Assembly: GCA_018433975.1 (NCBI GenBank)
Contig: JAHDQE010000013.1
Coordinates: 1-64,000, forward strand
DNA from: Ornatilinea sp.
Lineage (GTDB): Bacteria; Chloroflexota; Anaerolineae; Anaerolineales; Anaerolineaceae
Direction: 5' to 3'
Length of the DNA stretch: 64,000 bases
Positions 17,120-25,976 of this stretch are shown here, piece by piece (positions within the stretch are counted from its first letter, which is position 1; the number at the start of each line of letters is the position of its first letter). Made by a program: the position numbers and the translations under genes. The notes beneath the pieces were generated by a model. The model was not told the DNA's origin. It saw nothing but the letters and a program-made list of their open reading frames with translations, and did no database searches.

Positions 17120-19189
17120 TCAGCGATCTTCAAGCCAAGAGTCTTTCTCCCGAGGTTGTACCCCGGAAAAACGAAATTCCGGTTCGGGAGAACGGTCTCC
17201 GGTCAACACCAGCAAAATCCCCAAAAACACAAGTAGGACACCGATCCACAGCCAGACTACCAGCGGGTCGTAATAAATTTTAAAAGTCGCGCTTTGGGCC
17301 GAGATCGGTTGCCAATCCACCAGAACAATGTATAAACTGCCCCATAAGCTGCTATAGCGGCCGGGAGTGACAATCGACTGCTGCGTATCAAAATAGAACT
17401 CCCGGCGGGGAAATACTTCATCCAGCACCGTCCCGTTGGATGAAACCGTCATCACGGCCCTGAGTACATTACGCCCGCCGCTGGAATCCAGCATCTCCAA
17501 GGACCGGTAAGTAATGGTATATTGATTCAGCATGGTGCTTTCGCCCAGAGCCAGCGTCTCTTGAGTTTGCACCCGAAACTGGCCCATTCCAACGACTCCC
17601 ATCGCAACCAATGCCAGGCCCAAATGAATAATTGAACCTCCTAATCTGCTGCGGAAGCCGACCACCAATTGCCAAAACCCTGTCAGGAAACTTTCGCCAT
17701 AGTGATAGCCGCGCATCAACGCCCCCCGAAAGAGATCAAAGAAGATCGTCATAATCACAAAAGCAACCAACCAGAAGCCCAACAAGGCCCAAATGCGCTG
17801 AACCCCCATCAGAAAAAGCACAGTTACCACACCTACAGCAGCAGTAACCAGCCTCCACAGATCAAAAAAAAGTTTTCTCCCGTTGGAATACCCCCAACTG
17901 GCAAGTTGAGACAGAGCCATTAATAACAAGACAACCACCAGCAAAGGCACCATAGCCTGAGCATAATAAGAGCTGTCTATTGTCCCGTCCTGTTTAACAG
18001 CCCACTGCGCCAGCATGGGAAAGATCAGGCCGCTAAGGGTTACCAGCAGCAGCCCTATAAAAATCAAATTGGAATACATCAAAAGTGATTCTTTGGAAAG
18101 AAGATAAGAAAGCTGCCCATTCGAATCCAGGTCCCGCCAGCGGTAAATCACCAACGCTAATGAAATAAATCCCGCCAGGAGAAGAAAACTAACAATCATT
18201 GGGCCGACATCAGTTTGAGTTAGAAAATCAGGTTTCTGAAACAGGTTGGCATGGGCAATATAGATTCCATACAGGGCCAACAGGTAGGTCATCAATGCCT
18301 GAATCATATTCCAACGCTTCATCAGCGCGCGTTTTTCCTGTACTTTCATCGCATGCAGAAGAGCCGTTCCGCTCAACCACGGCAAAAAAATGGCCATTTC
18401 GGTCGGTTCCCATTTCCAAAATCCGCTTAAAAGCTCTGTTGTTGTAATCAACCGGCTGTTGAGAATAACCCCCAGGCCAAGAAATAGCCATCCTAACAGC
18501 ACCCAGCGATGAGAGACCTTGAACCAGCGGTGGTCTGTCCTCCGGATCACCAACGCGGCAACACCAAACGCATACGGAGTGAGAAAAAGTGCGCACCCCA
18601 AATAAAGGATCGGAAGATATAAACTCAACCAGGGCGAGCGCAGCATTGGATTCAGGCCAACCCCATTAACAGGAAACAAAAGTCGTCCTCCCGCAGGCCG
18701 GAACATGGACGTCACTCGAGTTTCATCTGGGAGCTGCCAGAAACGCACAAACGGATTTTGAAAATTTAAAACTACAAACAAATAAAACGTAAAAGTAACC
18801 AGTAAAACCAGGATCACCACAGGCAGATATTCTCGCTCACGGTTCCATTTGCGTAATGTCAAAGCCGCGGCACATCCGGAAAGTATCCAGATCCACAGCA
18901 GCAAACCACCACTCTCGCCGCCCCATAGCGCGGTCAAACGCAGAATATCCGGCGTACTGTTGCTGGTAACGGTAAACACATACGCCACCTGGTATGAATT
19001 GGTGGCAAGCAAGTCAATAAGACATAGAACAGCCATGCTGACCAGTGAAAAATTAATCAGAAGAGTCACCCGGGCGCTTTCTACCCAAACCAGACGATTC
19101 TTCCAGATTCCATAGATCACGGCAGCAATCCCATACAGAGATACCACCAGCGATAAAACCAGCACACCGAAACCAAAATTCTCAATCAT
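17120..19189 (-). CDS. CcmF-like cytochrome c assembly membrane protein
   Basis: 689 residues with about fifteen membrane helices. It belongs to the CcmF/heme-handling family: GLNPMLRSPWL at 178-188, the tryptophan-rich segment GFWKWEPTEMA at 256-266 and SGTALLHA with His279 are recognisable. Two features are odd. The conserved HPP that follows GLNP is YLP here (191-193), so the usual periplasmic heme-ligand histidine is missing, and the WWD core is degenerate. The open frame continues to 19288, but the ATG at 19189 starts exactly at the first membrane helix. No other ccm gene apart from the CcmI-like neighbour is in the window. Heme-lyase activity is therefore uncertain. Confidence 0.75.
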   Translation of the reverse strand: MIENFGFGVLVLSLVVSLYGIAAVIYGIWKNRLVWVESARVTLLINFSLVSMAVLCLIDLLATNSYQVAYVFTVTSNSTPDILRLTALWGGESGGLLLWIWILSGCAAALTLRKWNREREYLPVVILVLLVTFTFYLFVVLNFQNPFVRFWQLPDETRVTSMFRPAGGRLLFPVNGVGLNPMLRSPWLSLYLPILYLGCALFLTPYAFGVAALVIRRTDHRWFKVSHRWVLLGWLFLGLGVILNSRLITTTELLSGFWKWEPTEMAIFLPWLSGTALLHAMKVQEKRALMKRWNMIQALMTYLLALYGIYIAHANLFQKPDFLTQTDVGPMIVSFLLLAGFISLALVIYRWRDLDSNGQLSYLLSKESLLMYSNLIFIGLLLVTLSGLIFPMLAQWAVKQDGTIDSSYYAQAMVPLLVVVLLLMALSQLASWGYSNGRKLFFDLWRLVTAAVGVVTVLFLMGVQRIWALLGFWLVAFVIMTIFFDLFRGALMRGYHYGESFLTGFWQLVVGFRSRLGGSIIHLGLALVAMGVVGMGQFRVQTQETLALGESTMLNQYTITYRSLEMLDSSGGRNVLRAVMTVSSNGTVLDEVFPRREFYFDTQQSIVTPGRYSSLWGSLYIVLVDWQPISAQSATFKIYYDPLVVWLWIGVLLVFLGILLVLTGDRSPEPEFRFSGVQPREKDSWLEDR

Positions 19190-19373
19190 GAATAAAAATA
19201 GTATACCCTCAATTGCGCTCGGAAAGAAAACCGGTAAAGTGTAGCAGCGCCTCTCCTGATATTCAGGATGGCGTCCGGCTTTCCACAAAAGCCGGACTTT
19301 ATTACAACGGTCTCAAACCGCGCATCAGAAAATGATACATTTTTTTGGAAAATATCCACTTGCCTGATTCTAA

Positions 19374-19379
19374 TATAAT
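19374..19379 (+). promoter_or_regulatory. possible -10 before the PP2C gene
   Basis: TATAAT about 250 bases before the PP2C start. The -35 is not convincing. The rest of the 19190-19625 gap holds no gene that I can see. Confidence 0.25.
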
Positions 19380-19625
19380 CACTACAATAATATTACCTGG
19401 TGTTAAAGGCGGGGTTTAACAAAACACAAAAACCATTTTTAATGCGCTGCCAAATCACGAAATTTTCTTTCCCGATTTGAAAGAGCGGATTAACCATTCC
19501 ACCAACCAGCGTTCATCTCATTGCGCAGCAATCCGAATCCCACTATCACGGCTCAAGAGAAAAAAGAGCGCACGCCATTCATCCAGTTCAAGAGTCCTGT
19601 TGCGATTTTACTCTGGGGAGGGAAA

Positions 19626-20408
19626 ATGATTGCAACGCTACAATATGACGTGGCTGCCGATCAGGATATTGGTCTCGTTCGAAAGACCAATCAGGATAAA
19701 GCATATGCGTGGGTGTCCGACCGCGGCGCACCCACTGCACTGCTGATTGTTGCTGACGGAATTGGAGGTGAGGGCCACCCTGCCGGAGATATTGCCAGCG
19801 CCCTGGCAGTTACAACCATAACCGAAACTTTAATGCCGGATTTGAGTCCCGTTTCATCTACATTTTTATCCGTTGAGCTTTTGCAGGAAAAACTACATTG
19901 GGCCATTCAACGTGCTCACACCGCCATTTCCAATGAAGGGCATCGCAATCCCAAGCTAGAAAACATGGGAACCACCGTGGCCTGTGCTCTGGTTCGGGGG
20001 AACCAGGCCATCCTCGCCCATGTCGGGGATAGCCGCATATACCTGCACAGGGGTGGAAAACTCGCGCATCTCACCACGGATCATTCCGCCGTCAACGAGC
20101 TGGTAGAAAAGGGGCTTCTGAACCCGCAGGACGTCTACAGCCACCCCAACCGGAACATTATCACCCGTGCATTGGGCATCGATTCACACATCGAAATAGA
20201 TCTAAAAACGATCCATCTTATACCCGGTGATCGTCTCTTACTCTGCACAGATGGCCTTTGGGAAATGGTCTACGATCCCCACATTGCATCTATTCTGGAT
20301 ATTTCAAAAACACCGAAAAGTGCTGTCAGAAAGCTGATGAGCACCGCCATTCAACACGGTGGAGAGGATAACATCAGTATTGTTATGTGCGAGATCCGGG
20401 AAGAATAA
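19626..20408 (+). CDS. PP2C-family serine/threonine protein phosphatase
   Basis: 260 residues, a complete PP2C (PPM/Stp1-type) domain. Metal-binding and catalytic motifs are in order: RKTNQDKAY (R and N-Q-D), VADGIGGEG (DGxGG), AHVGDSRIY, LCTDGLWEM and GGEDNIS. Such enzymes remove phosphate from Ser/Thr residues and often oppose Hanks-type kinases; no kinase gene is in this window. The frame is open from 19521, but GGGGAGGG lies just before ATG 19626, which also starts at the first conserved strand. A strong terminator follows only after 225 bases. Confidence 0.9.
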   Translation: MIATLQYDVAADQDIGLVRKTNQDKAYAWVSDRGAPTALLIVADGIGGEGHPAGDIASALAVTTITETLMPDLSPVSSTFLSVELLQEKLHWAIQRAHTAISNEGHRNPKLENMGTTVACALVRGNQAILAHVGDSRIYLHRGGKLAHLTTDHSAVNELVEKGLLNPQDVYSHPNRNIITRALGIDSHIEIDLKTIHLIPGDRLLLCTDGLWEMVYDPHIASILDISKTPKSAVRKLMSTAIQHGGEDNISIVMCEIREE

Positions 20409-20409
20409 A

Positions 20410-20634
20410 CTACAACTCAGTAATTTCCAGACTTTCCGGAAATTCATTCCGGGGAAGATCGATTTTAAATCGCAAATTACGTTCCTCTTTGGGAACCTGC
20501 TTTTCCTGACCGCGCTGGTCAGCACGGCATTTTGAGAGACCGCCATTTTTAAGCAGGTGGCCTCTACCAAAAGCCAATGGATTAACACTTTGCACTGCCG
20601 ATAAATTCACAATCCGAAATATTAATACTCCCAC
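20410..20634 (-). CDS. possible small unknown protein
   Basis: A 74-codon frame from a GTG to a TAG that stops two bases beyond the PP2C stop. The C-terminal two thirds is highly charged and looks protein-like (RFKIDLPRNEFPESLEITEL). Against it, the GTG lies inside the terminator stem, there is no proper ribosome-binding site, and I know no homologue. It could be a gene remnant or chance. Confidence 0.25.
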   Translation of the reverse strand: MGVLIFRIVNLSAVQSVNPLAFGRGHLLKNGGLSKCRADQRGQEKQVPKEERNLRFKIDLPRNEFPESLEITEL

Positions 20635-20670
20635 CCCTGGCCGGGATCCCCACCCGGCCGGGGGTTTTTT
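20634..20670 (+). terminator. strong intrinsic terminator
   Basis: CCCCTGGCCGGG at 20634-20645 pairs with CCCGGCCGGGGG at 20653-20664 (12 bp, one G-U) with a seven-base loop, then TTTTTT. It is 226 bases past the PP2C stop, so the transcript has a long 3' tail. Confidence 0.9.
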
Positions 20671-20805
20671 AATTTTATTCTTTTGTTAAAGTGATAGGAT
20701 TGGAGCATAAAACATTTAATAAAGCGAGCAACGAACCTTCTATAATCGTCTTTAAGATAAAGAAACGGTCTTTTTACAAAATCAATCTATTGAAAGGGAC
20801 CCATA

Positions 20806-21246
20806 ATGCAAACTTTTAAATCAATTGCCAAAAAAATTCCGGGGGGACTGGCCGTCGAGAGCAGTTCCCGTAAATTTAAAATCATCATTGATGAACCGCC
20901 GTCCATGAGCGGTTCAGACTCGGGCATGACACCTATGGAAGCCTTGCTTTCAGCTTACAGTTCCTGTCTGGTTATTACGGCTTACTCTTTCGCCGAACCT
21001 ATGGGAATCAATATAGAGGAGGTTTGGGTTGAAGTAGAAGGCGACATGGATCCGGAAGGTTTTATGCACGGTACACCGACAATACGTCCCGGCTTCCAGA
21101 CTATTCGCTCCACCATGCACTTCCGCAGCAGCACCCCGGCAGAAAAACTGCTGCAATTTCAAAAATTTATCGAATCTCGTTGCCCGGTAACCGATACGCT
21201 TCTTCACGGCACCCGATTGGTACATAACAAGCCCGTGATCGAGTAG
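20806..21246 (+). CDS. OsmC-family protein
   Basis: 146 residues. OsmC/Ohr fold proteins reduce organic peroxides with two cysteines or have related roles. Both conserved positions are present: Cys in AYSSCLVI (about residue 54) and Cys in ESRCPVTDTL (about 125). The fold markers GMTPMEALLSA and PAEKLLQFQKFIE are clear. This is the YhfA-like branch rather than the peroxide-specialised Ohr branch, judged by the RCPV motif. A second paralogue sits at 35654-36097. It is a single-gene unit with its own terminator. Confidence 0.85.
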   Translation: MQTFKSIAKKIPGGLAVESSSRKFKIIIDEPPSMSGSDSGMTPMEALLSAYSSCLVITAYSFAEPMGINIEEVWVEVEGDMDPEGFMHGTPTIRPGFQTIRSTMHFRSSTPAEKLLQFQKFIESRCPVTDTLLHGTRLVHNKPVIE

Positions 21247-21277
21247 TTTTCATATCCATAGTCTCTGTAAGAATAAA

Positions 21278-21316
21278 CCAGATCCCATTATAAATAATAC
21301 GGGGTCTGGTTTTTAA
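21278..21316 (+). terminator. intrinsic terminator after osmC-like gene
   Basis: ACCAGATCCC and GGGGTCTGGT pair across a 14-base AT-rich loop and are followed by TTTTT. Confidence 0.8.
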
Positions 21317-21527
21317 AAAATCGATTTCTTTCCAAACATTCTCTAACCGGGTAAAATACTCCAACAAAAAACTTTCAACCATCCTTGCCTGCGTAAGTTT
21401 CCATTTCAATTATTTTTGTGGCTTGTGCTTCTACAAGAGAAGAAAATTCGTTTAAACATGAAAAAGTAAAAGATTACAATCGACAAAGCTTACAGGCAGT
21501 TTTCGAGACCATCCCAAAATTACTTTT

Positions 21528-21560
21528 TTTCTCAAATTGTATTAAAATCAATTTGAGAAA
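21528..21560. promoter_or_regulatory. perfect 12-bp inverted repeat upstream of brkB-like gene
   Basis: TTTCTCAAATTG at 21528-21539 and CAATTTGAGAAA at 21549-21560 are perfect inverted repeats with a nine-base spacer. This is an operator-sized symmetric site about 75 bases before the start codon, in a promoter-like AT-rich region. A transcribed hairpin is the alternative. Confidence 0.45.
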
Positions 21561-21635
21561 TATAAATTAAATTGCTTCAAGAACATCATCCATATTCAGT
21601 TTTTTCATCCCTTCCCTGAAGCCTAAGAAATAAGA

Positions 21636-22613
21636 ATGATTGAATTTAAAAATACCAGCTTTTCCATAGCGGTGGCTAAACAAACAACCCGTATCAAGTA
21701 TATTCTCCGGGGAATGTACCGGATTGCCCGGGATACCTTGCAGAGTTTCTCCAGCTCCGCGGCTGTGGAAGCCACAGCCGGACTGGCTTATTTTTCGTTC
21801 TTTTCCTTTTTTCCACTGGTGCTCATTTTGGTTGCAACAGCAAGTTCTTGGCTGACCGAAGAGGCTGCCCAGAGCCATGCGATCTCTTATATCACCGATA
21901 TTTTCCCTGTTTCTCCCGATCTTCTCCAGGCTATGATCCAGACCATGGTAGATCGCAGAGTAACTTCCACGCTGGTCAGCGGTTTGGGCCTGCTCTGGTC
22001 AGCCAGTGGGTATTTCAGCTTGTTAGTGCGCAGCGTGAACCGCGCCTGGCCGGACCTTAAGCCACGCCCTTTCGTGCGGACCCGGTTAGAAGCATTGGGA
22101 ATCGTTGTACTGCTGGGGGTGCTTTTTATCCTCTCGATCATTGCTACATCTGCTGTTGAACTGATGGATGCCCTGAACTTACCGCTGTGGCGGAATATTT
22201 TCAACGGCGCTCCTATCCGGGGGGTATTGTCCAATCTGTTTCCAATGATCGCCAGGTTGTGTTTGCTGTGGGGATTATATTACTGGGTTCCAAAAACGAA
22301 AGTAGATTGGCGAGCATCGCTGCTCAGCGCGACAATGGTTACTGCCGGCTGGCGCTTGCTCACCACCGTGCTCACCTGGTATTTAAGCAGTGGTTTCGCG
22401 CGCTACAACATTGTTTACGGTTCACTGGGAACCACCATCGCGTCCTTGATGTGGCTCTATTTCAGTAATTACATCCTGATCTTTGGGGCCCACCTTACCG
22501 CTTCCATCGCGCGCAATTGGAGTTTCATGCGCCACCAGTTTGCCGTCGGCGCAATGCCTTCCCACTGGTATTTCCGTAAACGTCTACCCCAAAACGAAGA
22601 TCGGTGGGATTAG
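21636..22613 (+). CDS. YihY/BrkB-family membrane protein
   Basis: 325 residues. The BrkB/YihY family (once mislabelled RNase BN) is a set of six-helix inner-membrane proteins of unknown transport or envelope function. Conserved features are AATAGLAYFSFFSFFPLVLIL near residues 46-70, TSGLGLLWSASGYFSLL and the C-terminal YGSLGTTIASLMWLYFSNYILIFGAHL. The N-terminal start is not fixed by a clear ribosome-binding site. Its last four bases overlap the end of the convergent rmuC-like gene. Confidence 0.85.
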   Translation: MIEFKNTSFSIAVAKQTTRIKYILRGMYRIARDTLQSFSSSAAVEATAGLAYFSFFSFFPLVLILVATASSWLTEEAAQSHAISYITDIFPVSPDLLQAMIQTMVDRRVTSTLVSGLGLLWSASGYFSLLVRSVNRAWPDLKPRPFVRTRLEALGIVVLLGVLFILSIIATSAVELMDALNLPLWRNIFNGAPIRGVLSNLFPMIARLCLLWGLYYWVPKTKVDWRASLLSATMVTAGWRLLTTVLTWYLSSGFARYNIVYGSLGTTIASLMWLYFSNYILIFGAHLTASIARNWSFMRHQFAVGAMPSHWYFRKRLPQNEDRWD

Positions 22614-23851
22614 TCCCCTGCTTCCGGTTCTTCGGTAAAGGGCCGGGTAACGCCCCATCTCTCTTCCGGAATAATATCCGCAGCGACAGAGGGGAAATCA
22701 TGCTGTATCTCGGTCAATTGAAGCGCCGTCAGACTGCTTCCGGCTTTACTGATGATGGCGCGCATATCATCCCGGGAATTGGACAACATCGTAATTGCAC
22801 GGGAGAAACGTCCATCCAGCTCCTCCTGAATAGCCTGGGTACTCTCCTGTACGGTTTGTAAATAAGCTTCCACTTTCTGTAAATCCACACTTTGAGAGGT
22901 ACGCAGCATAGTCTGAAAAACCAGAAGCAAATAAGGCACAAACATGCTGTAGCTGACCAGAACCACGTTCAACCGGAACGCCTCCGGCTGAATAGAATAG
23001 GTCAGATCAAAAACAGAATCAGGAATAACCGCCACTCCAAAGTTGACCGTCACGCTGGGATCAATATATTTCTTGACCTCTTTAGCCTTCTGCAGTACCA
23101 CGTTTTCCAGGTCTCGTTTAATCCGCTGCTGCTCTTCAATATCTTCACTGGCAACAAATTTCTCCAGCAAATGCGTGGCTGTCCATTTACTGTCAATCGG
23201 CAGAATCAAATCATTCGGCAGCCGCAGCCCAAACTCCACAACCTTTCCGGAGATCTTGAAATTACGAACCTGCCATTCAGGTGGGAGTTTTCCAAAAACT
23301 ACATCCAGAATACTCTCTCCTGCGGAGCCTTTGGATTGCGTCCCCGCAATGACCGTTTCCAGTCGACGGATTGATTCGGACATCTGTATATCCATCTCCT
23401 GCCGGGAACGGATGTGGGTGTGCAGTTCGGTTAAATCCGTTTTAGCGGTTGCCAGTTCTGAACGCATCACAGCCGTAGCCTCTCCAAGACGATTGGTGAG
23501 CGTTTTTAGTTCTGAAAGTGCAGAAATTGAATCTGTCGCCAGATTTCCAACACCCCTCTGGACCTCGTTCTGGTTGGTTTCTACTGTAGAAATACGCTCC
23601 GTCAAACCGCGCATTTCATTATTAACCAGATTCATCACCTGAGTAACCGGCTCGATATGCGAAAGCTTTTCCCCCATCATGGCAATCTGGGTTTGTTGCT
23701 GCAGGATAAGTTGATTCAATGCCTGGAGCGTCCCCGGTTCACCTTCCGTACGGCGGAACTGAAGGTAAGCGGCCACTGCCACGATCACAAAAATCAACAG
23801 CGTAATCAGCGTCATTGCGCCGAGTCCGATCATAAGAATTTCCATATCCAT
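22610..23851 (-). CDS. RmuC-family DNA recombination protein
   Basis: 413 residues. One N-terminal membrane helix is followed by a long coiled coil (about 45-170) and then the RmuC nuclease-like domain, with GSAGESILDVVFGKLPPEW, ILPIDSKWTATHLLEKF and the VQESTQAIQEELDG end. RmuC limits DNA inversions and is predicted to be a PD-(D/E)XK-like nuclease attached to the membrane. The frame extends to 23905, but GCGAGG stands directly before the ATG at 23851, which precedes the membrane helix. Confidence 0.82.
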   Translation of the reverse strand: MDMEILMIGLGAMTLITLLIFVIVAVAAYLQFRRTEGEPGTLQALNQLILQQQTQIAMMGEKLSHIEPVTQVMNLVNNEMRGLTERISTVETNQNEVQRGVGNLATDSISALSELKTLTNRLGEATAVMRSELATAKTDLTELHTHIRSRQEMDIQMSESIRRLETVIAGTQSKGSAGESILDVVFGKLPPEWQVRNFKISGKVVEFGLRLPNDLILPIDSKWTATHLLEKFVASEDIEEQQRIKRDLENVVLQKAKEVKKYIDPSVTVNFGVAVIPDSVFDLTYSIQPEAFRLNVVLVSYSMFVPYLLLVFQTMLRTSQSVDLQKVEAYLQTVQESTQAIQEELDGRFSRAITMLSNSRDDMRAIISKAGSSLTALQLTEIQHDFPSVAADIIPEERWGVTRPFTEEPEAGD

Positions 23852-24379
23852 AAGCACCTCGCATTCTGTTCCATCCCATCCGGGTGGAGACTGTCTTTTC
23901 CCCATTACGGAAAGTATCAGCCCGGTGTCCGGGCCATTTCGACACTACATCATCCCGATCTGCAGCAATCGCAGTTGGAGAGATTTTTTCCTGAATGGTG
24001 CAAACCGTGATGAAAAAGGAAAAGAATTACACGTTGATTATCCCACATTCCGGAGCTTAAAATCTCTTTTTTTTAACTTTTGTTCCAATTTAAAAGAGAA
24101 AACGCACCTTCTCTTCTCTTGCCCTAAATCATGCGCTTAGAACCAAAAAATCTGTACCCAATGCCGAATACTCTGGCAGCGTGCTCAGATTGGATGAAAA
24201 AGCAGTGTAAGGTTCTCTCTTTTGATCAGGGCTTGAGACAAAAAGAAGGGTAAATAATTCTGGAAACACCTGCTCCGTCCATTAACTGCTGCTTTGATTC
24301 AATAAACTTCATCCGTTCAGGAACCTTTCAGCGGGTTAGTCCGTCTCGAGTATGCGTTTCTAATAAAAGGAGAACCCAG

Positions 24380-25657
24380 ATGAAGAACAAATTATCACTG
24401 TCCCTCTGCATATTTCTATGCGGAGCCTTTCTCGGCGCATGTGGTTCTACTCCTGTAGACACGGCAGCCGCTGAACTGTTGAAAGAAGCGTCCGGCGGAG
24501 GTGGGGCAGACTCATCACAAGACGAACTTATCACGCAGAACGTGCAGACCCAATTTGAGCCAACACCCGGCTCGCAGGAAGTCGTGGGTTGGTTGGGCTA
24601 TGTAGTCAGCCCGGCTGAAGGCGGGGACGATAAACTGGTCTGGATGCCCGAAGGAACCGGTTCAGTCGGATTGACAGGCGCAACCCCGGAACTGGAATCG
24701 CAAATCATCGCGCTCCGCAACGCAGATGAACCGGGAAAATATGCACATTTCTGGGGTAATCTGGCAAACGGGGTTGAAGATTTCAACAACAGCCAGCTTG
24801 TTGTAACCCGCATTCGCGTTGGCGACACCGCCACGGACCCTGAGCCAATCACCGGATGGGAAGGCTTGATCAGCGAGTCTGTATTCAATAGCAGTCAATC
24901 GCATGTCCTCACCCTCCTGGGAGAGTATCCTATGCAATTCAGCATCGACAGCAATGATCCTGCTCTCAAAGAACAGATCTCCGCGCTATCAGGAGCCACC
25001 TCTATCGTGCGTGTTTCCGGCGATCTGATAACCGGCGTGCCGGACGTCAACGGCAGCCGCATCCAGGTTACTGCGCTGGAAACTATCGGCAATGCCGATC
25101 AGGGCATATCCAATCAAACTGTCGTTACAGATTTGACAGAAGGTTGGAAAACCTACCAGAATACCCGCTACGGATACAAATTTCGTTATCCAGATACCGC
25201 CACAATTACCTCTTTTGGCGTAATGGGCGTCCCTACCCAAGAGGTCCCGGAAGGGATGGGGGTTGAGGAATACGAAGCACAGCTTAAGGCCCAGTACGGT
25301 GATCAGATTTGTGTTCAGGTAGAATACGCACTTGGTGTAATTTACTTTGTTGCTCCAATGGAAGACGGTGGTAAATACACCCTGTGTGGCAACGCGGGAT
25401 TAGGAGCCGGAGAGCTTCTCAACAGAAGCGAAACTTTAACCATTGACCATACAGAATACACAGCCGAAGGCTTCGAGCTGATTGGTCCGGATGAAACTCT
25501 TTCCGGTCATACCGAGATGCTGAATCTTGTTTTTGAAAATGGACTTCGGGTTGGGTTTGGTTCCACCACCCGCCAGGATGCTACTTTTGAAGACTATCAA
25601 ATGAATGGACACGATATGATCCGCCGGATCATTGAAACTCTGAAATTCACCGGATAA
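24380..25657 (+). CDS. lipoprotein of unknown function
   Basis: 425 residues. The signal peptide ends in a lipobox LGACGS with the lipidated Cys at about residue 21. A Gly/Ser-rich low-complexity linker is followed by two tandem beta-rich regions with OB-fold character (WLGYVVSP and GWEGLISES repeats, each about 90 residues), then a C-terminal domain starting at WKTYQNTRYGYKFRYPD, a pattern common in surface lipoproteins of Gram-positive-like and Chloroflexota genomes. AAAGGAG precedes the ATG. The likely role is at the cell surface; no enzyme motif is seen. Confidence 0.75.
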   Translation: MKNKLSLSLCIFLCGAFLGACGSTPVDTAAAELLKEASGGGGADSSQDELITQNVQTQFEPTPGSQEVVGWLGYVVSPAEGGDDKLVWMPEGTGSVGLTGATPELESQIIALRNADEPGKYAHFWGNLANGVEDFNNSQLVVTRIRVGDTATDPEPITGWEGLISESVFNSSQSHVLTLLGEYPMQFSIDSNDPALKEQISALSGATSIVRVSGDLITGVPDVNGSRIQVTALETIGNADQGISNQTVVTDLTEGWKTYQNTRYGYKFRYPDTATITSFGVMGVPTQEVPEGMGVEEYEAQLKAQYGDQICVQVEYALGVIYFVAPMEDGGKYTLCGNAGLGAGELLNRSETLTIDHTEYTAEGFELIGPDETLSGHTEMLNLVFENGLRVGFGSTTRQDATFEDYQMNGHDMIRRIIETLKFTG

Positions 25658-25674
25658 AATAGGTGCTGCTTCCC

Positions 25675-25705
25675 AGGCCTCCCATGTATGGGGGCCTTTT
25701 TCATT
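25675..25705 (+). terminator. intrinsic terminator after lipoprotein gene
   Basis: AGGCCTCCC and GGGGGCCT pair (one G-U) around a short loop and are followed by TTTTTCATTTT. Confidence 0.75.
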
Positions 25706-25757
25706 TTACCCTTGGCAAACTCTTTACCCTCCCATACCCATCCCCGTTGAACAGCAA

Positions 25758-25925
25758 ATGTCGGCATACACTGCTGCCTGGGATTCATGGGATAAAAACA
25801 TCCGCTCTGCGATCCAGGACGACCGGCTGATCCGGGATATTGCCATCTCCAAAATTAAATCCCGAAATGGCCCGGAGCCAAAATATCATTGCGCTCGGGA
25901 TAATTACCGGATTACCTATCCATAA
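25758..25925 (+). CDS. possible 55-residue protein or gene remnant
   Basis: A 55-codon ATG frame between the lipoprotein terminator and the convergent membrane gene. The translation is protein-like and charged (WDSWDKNIRSAIQDDRLIRD) rather than random. No ribosome-binding site precedes it and the frame is open further upstream without a start, so it may be the tail of a decayed gene. I know no family. Confidence 0.35.
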   Translation: MSAYTAAWDSWDKNIRSAIQDDRLIRDIAISKIKSRNGPEPKYHCARDNYRITYP

Positions 25926-25976
25926 GTTTTCTCTTAAGAGAAGTTTTGACAATAAACGCTTGAAGACCCTCCGGTC

